Source: Lachnospiraceae bacterium
GTDB taxonomy: Bacteria > Bacillota > Clostridia > Lachnospirales > Lachnospiraceae
Direction of reading: 5' to 3'
NCBI GenBank assembly: GCA_029053015.1
Contig: JAIDHX010000036.1
Location: 186,001 to 250,000, forward strand
DNA: 64,000 nucleotides
Under the pieces are notes generated by a model. It was not told where the DNA came from and did no database searches. It was given only the letters and a program-made list of their open reading frames with translations. A program made the translations under genes and the position numbers. How positions within the stretch are numbered: position 1 is the stretch's first letter; each line of letters begins with the position of its first letter. Below, piece by piece: positions 59,478-64,000 of this stretch.

Positions 59478-61636
59478 AAAAATGCTATTTTCTGTTGCTG
59501 ATGTTGTGGTGTGTTCTGTTTTTGGCAGGCTGCGGACATAAGGAGAGTGGCGTGCAGGGCGCGCCGACAGATACAGAACCCGCCGATACAGGAGCGGCGG
59601 CCTCTGCTTCAGGACAGGCAGAGTATTATGATATTTATGCAGAGCCGCAGACCATTTTTGCATGGGAGGAGAGTGTGGAGGAGTCGCCTTTATCCGATTC
59701 GGGCATGCGTTTTTGCGGCATGCAGTTTTATCGGGGCGAACCGGTACAACTCTGGGAAAAGTGTTGCTATGATGCAGGAAAGTATGTGTATTCTGATGTT
59801 TATCTGTACAGAACTGACGGAAGCAGCGAATTGTTATGGCAGACTTCTTTGCACTTTATTTATAAGGTATATTTGGACGAGGAAGGGAATGGTTACTGCT
59901 GGGGAGATACTTATAAGGATGGGGGAGGGGCACTGTCGGAAGTAGAACGTTCCACTCTTGTCAAGTATCTTGCGAATGGGGAAATTCTCTTTACAAGGGA
60001 ATGGGAGGACGGCAGTTCTGTGGCGGATATCTGCAGCCTGCCGGACGGCAGAGCATACCTGATTTTGGAGGATGCACGGGCGCGACACCTGTTGGAACTT
60101 GACCCTGCTACCGGACTTACGGAAGAAGTAAAACAGGTCAGACTGCTGAGCAGTGGAGGACAGGTGTTGGGAGCAGGAAGCAGTACGCTGCTTCTGTATA
60201 ATGAGGGTGGTCTTTTCAGTAATAATGAAATTACAGAATTAAACATGATGGATGGAACGGAAAACAGCATCTTTTCTTTTGAGGGAACCTCTTATAATGG
60301 TTATGGCATGGCGCAGTGGGATTTCAGGATGATGGAGGACGGAAGCGCAGAGATTCTTTATGCAGATTTTTGGGGTGAGACAGCCATATGGGACAGGCTG
60401 CAGATAAAAGAGGTGGAAAAAATCCCGATCGTCATCAGGGGCGGTCTTGCGACCGAGGGCTGGATTGCCGGACAGGCAGCTCTGTTTAATGCGCAGAATG
60501 ATACCTACCATGTGATAGTGGAAAGCAGCAAGCTGAGCGACATGGCTGATTATGCAAGATTAACCAGTGTGCAGATTGCCACGGGAGAAGGCCCCGATAT
60601 TGTGTGCGGGGATTTGCTGGAGGATTATCTTGTCGGCATTTTGGAAAAGGGTGCCTTGGAGGATTTAAGTCCTTATATAGCAGAGAGCGGTATCAGGGAG
60701 GAGGATTATTTTCCTTTTACCTTCAATTTCTGGCGGGAGGACGGCAGAACATACGGAATCTGTCCCAGATTTCCCGGCGGGGAAGGGGTGGAAATTGATG
60801 AAGAGGTTCTGGGCGGACGCGTAGAGCCCGATATCCACACGTTGGTGGATGCTCTGCTTTCCCGGCAGGAAGAGGCGGTATATCTGCCAAACTATGGTTC
60901 GCAGAGGCTGCTGGAGGTCTTTTTAGGAGGGACGGAAACCCTGTGGGGGGCAGTGGACTGGGAGCAGGGAACCTGTGATTTTAGCGGAGAACTGTTTCGG
61001 AATATACTGGAGATTGCAAAGCGGTATGACGGCAGAAGAGGAGGGCTCCCCAGTCTGGCGCAGGATCTGGACCACAGTGTTTCGGACATTTTCTTTTTTC
61101 ATGGTCCGGCGGAGCAGGAAGAAAGCGGAATGGTATTGGTGGGCGTTCTCTTTGACGATGGCTGTCATCTGGCACTTTCCTCTTTCTCAGCGCTGGCAAT
61201 CAACGCAAATTCTGCCCACAAGGAAGGCGCATGGGAATTTATCTGTTTTCTTTTGGGAGAGGATGCACAGAATACTTATGCTGTGAATGGCAATATTCCT
61301 GCTTTGCAAAGCGCTTTTGATTTGATGATTGACGGACAGAAAGAAAAGGTTGCAGGTGATAATCAAATCATCATAGCCATTACAGAGGCCGGGGCAAACG
61401 GCGTCACGGGTGCACAGTGGGCGGAGGTCTATGACGAAGAGGATATTACGGAGGAGAAAATAGAGGCATATAAAAAAATGCTGGAGGGAGCGTGTCCATA
61501 CCCTATCCGCACCTTACCCATCCTCGATATTATTCAAGAGGAAGCGGCATACTATTTTAACGGCAGCAAAAGCCTGGATGAGGTATGCGGAATTATAGAG
61601 AACAGGGTGCAGTTATATTTAAACGAGAGTCGTTGA
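59474..61636 (+). CDS. Solute-binding-like lipoprotein (family 1) with N-terminal propeller-like region
   Basis: Lipobox LFLAGCGH; GEGPDIVCGDLLEDYLVGILEKGALEDLSPYIAES; ALAINANSAHKEGAWEFICFLL. Confidence 0.82.
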   Translation: MKKCYFLLLMLWCVLFLAGCGHKESGVQGAPTDTEPADTGAAASASGQAEYYDIYAEPQTIFAWEESVEESPLSDSGMRFCGMQFYRGEPVQLWEKCCYDAGKYVYSDVYLYRTDGSSELLWQTSLHFIYKVYLDEEGNGYCWGDTYKDGGGALSEVERSTLVKYLANGEILFTREWEDGSSVADICSLPDGRAYLILEDARARHLLELDPATGLTEEVKQVRLLSSGGQVLGAGSSTLLLYNEGGLFSNNEITELNMMDGTENSIFSFEGTSYNGYGMAQWDFRMMEDGSAEILYADFWGETAIWDRLQIKEVEKIPIVIRGGLATEGWIAGQAALFNAQNDTYHVIVESSKLSDMADYARLTSVQIATGEGPDIVCGDLLEDYLVGILEKGALEDLSPYIAESGIREEDYFPFTFNFWREDGRTYGICPRFPGGEGVEIDEEVLGGRVEPDIHTLVDALLSRQEEAVYLPNYGSQRLLEVFLGGTETLWGAVDWEQGTCDFSGELFRNILEIAKRYDGRRGGLPSLAQDLDHSVSDIFFFHGPAEQEESGMVLVGVLFDDGCHLALSSFSALAINANSAHKEGAWEFICFLLGEDAQNTYAVNGNIPALQSAFDLMIDGQKEKVAGDNQIIIAITEAGANGVTGAQWAEVYDEEDITEEKIEAYKKMLEGACPYPIRTLPILDIIQEEAAYYFNGSKSLDEVCGIIENRVQLYLNESR

Positions 61637-61644
61637 ATTTGAAA

Positions 61645-61673
61645 TTGCCAGTCAACTGAATTTATTATATAAT
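61645..61673 (+). promoter_or_regulatory. SigA-like promoter for the GH3 gene
   Basis: TTGCCA - 17 nt - TATAAT. Confidence 0.65.
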
Positions 61674-61739
61674 ATATGCATATTAGGTTCGGAATGAGTG
61701 AAAACGAAGTGTAATCATTGCAGGACAGGAGGCTGGTAT

Positions 61740-64000
61740 ATGAATGTAAAAGAAATTGTGCGGAAAATGACACTCGAAGAAAAAGCAGGGCTCTGCTCCG
61801 GCGCGGACTTCTGGCGTACCAAGGCGGTGGAACGGCTAGAGGTGCCGCAGATGATGGTGAGCGACGGACCGCACGGGCTGCGCAAGCAGGAGGAGACTGC
61901 AGATCATCTGGGACTGGACGAGAGCGTCAAGGCGGTATGCTTTCCGGCAGGCTGCGCCACTGCCGCTTCGTTTGACAGAAAGCTGCTGCGGACTTTGGGG
62001 GAGACGCTTGGAAAGGAATGTCAGGCGGAAGGAATCGGCGTGTTGTTAGGACCTGCGGTCAACATCAAACGTTCCCCGCTTTGCGGCAGAAATTTTGAAT
62101 ATTTTTCCGAGGACCCTTATCTTGCAGGACAGATGGCGTCGAGTTACGTCAAAGGCGTGCAGAGCAAAGGCGTCGGAACCAGCATCAAGCATTTTCTTGC
62201 AAACAATCAGGAGCACAGGCGTATGAGCTCCAGCAGCGAGGCGGACGAAAGAACGCTGCGTGAGATCTATATGCCGGCGTTTGAAGAAGCGGTAAAGAAG
62301 GCAAAGCCGTGGACCGTGATGTGCTCCTACAATCGGATAAACGGTGTGTATGCGGCGCAGAATAAAAAGTATCTGACGGATGTGCTGCGCGGCGAATGGG
62401 GCTTTGACGGTTTTGTGGTCAGCGACTGGGGCGCGGTAAACGACAGGGCTGCGGATCTGGATGCAGGCCTTGATTTGGAGATGCCGTCCTCTTTTGGCAT
62501 TAACGATAAAAAAATTGTGGAAGCAGTGGAAAAAGGCGAGCTTTCTGAGGAAGTGCTTGACAAAGCAGTGGAGCGCATTTTATCCATCGTGGATAGAAGC
62601 GTGGAAAACCGGAAGGAAGGCACAACTTACGACAAGGAAGAGGACCACAGGCTGGCGCGCAGGATTGCGGCGGAGAGCATGGTGCTCTTGAAAAATGACG
62701 GTGTCCTGCCTCTGCGAAAGGGCGCGAGGATTGCCTTTATCGGCGAGTTTGCGGAAAAGCCCAGGTTCCAGGGGGGAGGCAGCTCCCACATTAATACCTT
62801 TAAAACGGAATCGGCATGGGAGATGGCGGACAGGTCCCATGTGATTTATGCGCAGGGTTACAGCATAAAGCAGAATAAATTGGATGATACGCTGCTCTCT
62901 GAGGCGATTCGGGCGGCTGCGCTTGCCGAAACCGCAGTGGTTTTTGCAGGGCTTCCGGATGCCTTTGAGTCAGAAGGGTTTGACCGTACCCATATGCGTC
63001 TGCCGGAATATCAGAACGAGCTGATAGAAGCAATATGCAAAGCCAATCCCAACACGGTGGTGGTGCTGCACAATGGTTCCCCCGTTGAGATGCCGTGGAT
63101 ACATAAGGTAAAAGGCGTTTTAGAGACCTATCTGGGCGGTCAGGCCGTGGGCGGTGCCGTGGTTGATGTGCTTTACGGAGACGTCAATCCCAGCGGAAGG
63201 CTGCCGGAGACGCTGCCTTTAAAGCTGGAGGACAATCCTTCTTACATTTTCTACATCGGAGAGGGCGACAAGGTGGAATATCGGGAGGGCGTCTTTGTAG
63301 GCTACCGGTATTATGACAAAAAGAAAATGGAAGTGCTTTTCCCCTTTGGACATGGTCTTTCCTACACGAGCTTCCAGTTTTCCAATCTGAAACTTTCCAA
63401 GAAGCGGATGGATGATACGGAAGAACTGCAGGTGACTGTTGAGGTGAAAAATACGGGGCGCTGTGCAGGCAAAGAAGTCGTGCAGCTCTATGTGGCGGCG
63501 CCGGAAGACGGGGATGTTATCCGTCCTGTCAGGGAGCTTAAGGGTTTTGAGAAGGTGGAGCTTGCGCCCGGGGAAAGAAAAACCGTTTCCTTCAGGCTGG
63601 GCAAGCGTGCTTTTGCTTACTATGATGCGGAAATATCGGATTTCAGGGTTCCGACCGGGGAATACCGGATAGAGATTGGAAAGTCGTCACGGGATATCTG
63701 TCTTTCGGAGGAGGTAACGGTAAGGGATACCTCAGGCAAATGGCAGCCCATCACCATGGATACTACCATTGGCGATATCATGAAGCTCTCAGGTGCAAAG
63801 GAAATTGTGGAGGAAATGATAGAGCGGATGGGAATCGCGGATTCCGGAAACGATGGCAATCTGGGCGAAGGAACGGCGGACATGGCGGAGGCCATGCTGC
63901 GTTATATGCCGCTGCGTTCGGCGCTTTCCTTCTCCGGCGGAGAGGTAACGTTAGAACAGGTGGAAGAGATTCTGGATAGGTTAAATAAGCTGCAGAACTG
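61740..64000 (+). CDS. Glycoside hydrolase family 3, truncated by the window end; absent from the ORF track
   Basis: Manual reading: MNVKEIVRKMTLEEKAGLCSGADFWRTKAVERLEVPQMMVSDGPHGLRKQ; later VSDWGAV, C-terminal fibronectin-like domain; no in-frame stop seen to 64000. Confidence 0.93.
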   Translation, partial: MNVKEIVRKMTLEEKAGLCSGADFWRTKAVERLEVPQMMVSDGPHGLRKQEETADHLGLDESVKAVCFPAGCATAASFDRKLLRTLGETLGKECQAEGIGVLLGPAVNIKRSPLCGRNFEYFSEDPYLAGQMASSYVKGVQSKGVGTSIKHFLANNQEHRRMSSSSEADERTLREIYMPAFEEAVKKAKPWTVMCSYNRINGVYAAQNKKYLTDVLRGEWGFDGFVVSDWGAVNDRAADLDAGLDLEMPSSFGINDKKIVEAVEKGELSEEVLDKAVERILSIVDRSVENRKEGTTYDKEEDHRLARRIAAESMVLLKNDGVLPLRKGARIAFIGEFAEKPRFQGGGSSHINTFKTESAWEMADRSHVIYAQGYSIKQNKLDDTLLSEAIRAAALAETAVVFAGLPDAFESEGFDRTHMRLPEYQNELIEAICKANPNTVVVLHNGSPVEMPWIHKVKGVLETYLGGQAVGGAVVDVLYGDVNPSGRLPETLPLKLEDNPSYIFYIGEGDKVEYREGVFVGYRYYDKKKMEVLFPFGHGLSYTSFQFSNLKLSKKRMDDTEELQVTVEVKNTGRCAGKEVVQLYVAAPEDGDVIRPVRELKGFEKVELAPGERKTVSFRLGKRAFAYYDAEISDFRVPTGEYRIEIGKSSRDICLSEEVTVRDTSGKWQPITMDTTIGDIMKLSGAKEIVEEMIERMGIADSGNDGNLGEGTADMAEAMLRYMPLRSALSFSGGEVTLEQVEEILDRLNKLQN

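Noticed and set aside
61718-61975. 85-aa ORF at the start of the GH3 gene
   Set aside because: Out of frame with the clear GH3 reading frame starting at 61740; low-complexity R/G-rich translation.

Overview
64 kb window, probably from a Firmicutes/Lachnospiraceae-like genome (inferred from gene families and codon usage). The left 5 kb is AT-rich and looks like a horizontally acquired, defence-like operon. It holds the 3' part of an unknown protein, a 1020-aa GHKL/sacsin-type ATPase, and a Schlafen/AlbA_2-like protein with a C-terminal PD-(D/E)xK-like region. The rest is higher-GC chromosomal sequence: solo carB, a hybrid histidine kinase with a solute-binding lipoprotein, a four-subunit 2-oxoacid:ferredoxin oxidoreductase behind a T-box-like leader, and a divergent thiamine operon (tenA-thiN-thiD-thiE) behind an atypical TPP riboswitch. 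Next come a TauE/SafE-phytol/dolichol kinase-like fusion, miscellaneous enzymes, a MacAB-like efflux operon with two ECF sigma modules, a LytTR/GHKL two-component system, and a [FeFe]-hydrogenase-like/chemoreceptor fusion. A BceRS-BceAB-like module follows, then paralogous DUF3298-like proteins, GH125, BlaI with two tandem M56 (BlaR1-like) proteins, a solute-binding lipoprotein and a GH3 enzyme running off the window end. The strongest non-ORF finds are: (1) a MITE-like region at 38834-39372 with two inverted copies of a long nested hairpin carrying compensatory substitutions; (2) a small holin-like toxin ORF (29 aa, absent from the ORF track) at 45589-45678 on the minus strand, with a convergent candidate antisense RNA; (3) divergent T-box/TPP leaders linking a TPP-dependent enzyme with thiamine salvage; (4) the left-end ATPase/Schlafen-nuclease operon. 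All calls come from reading the sequence; no database search was run.
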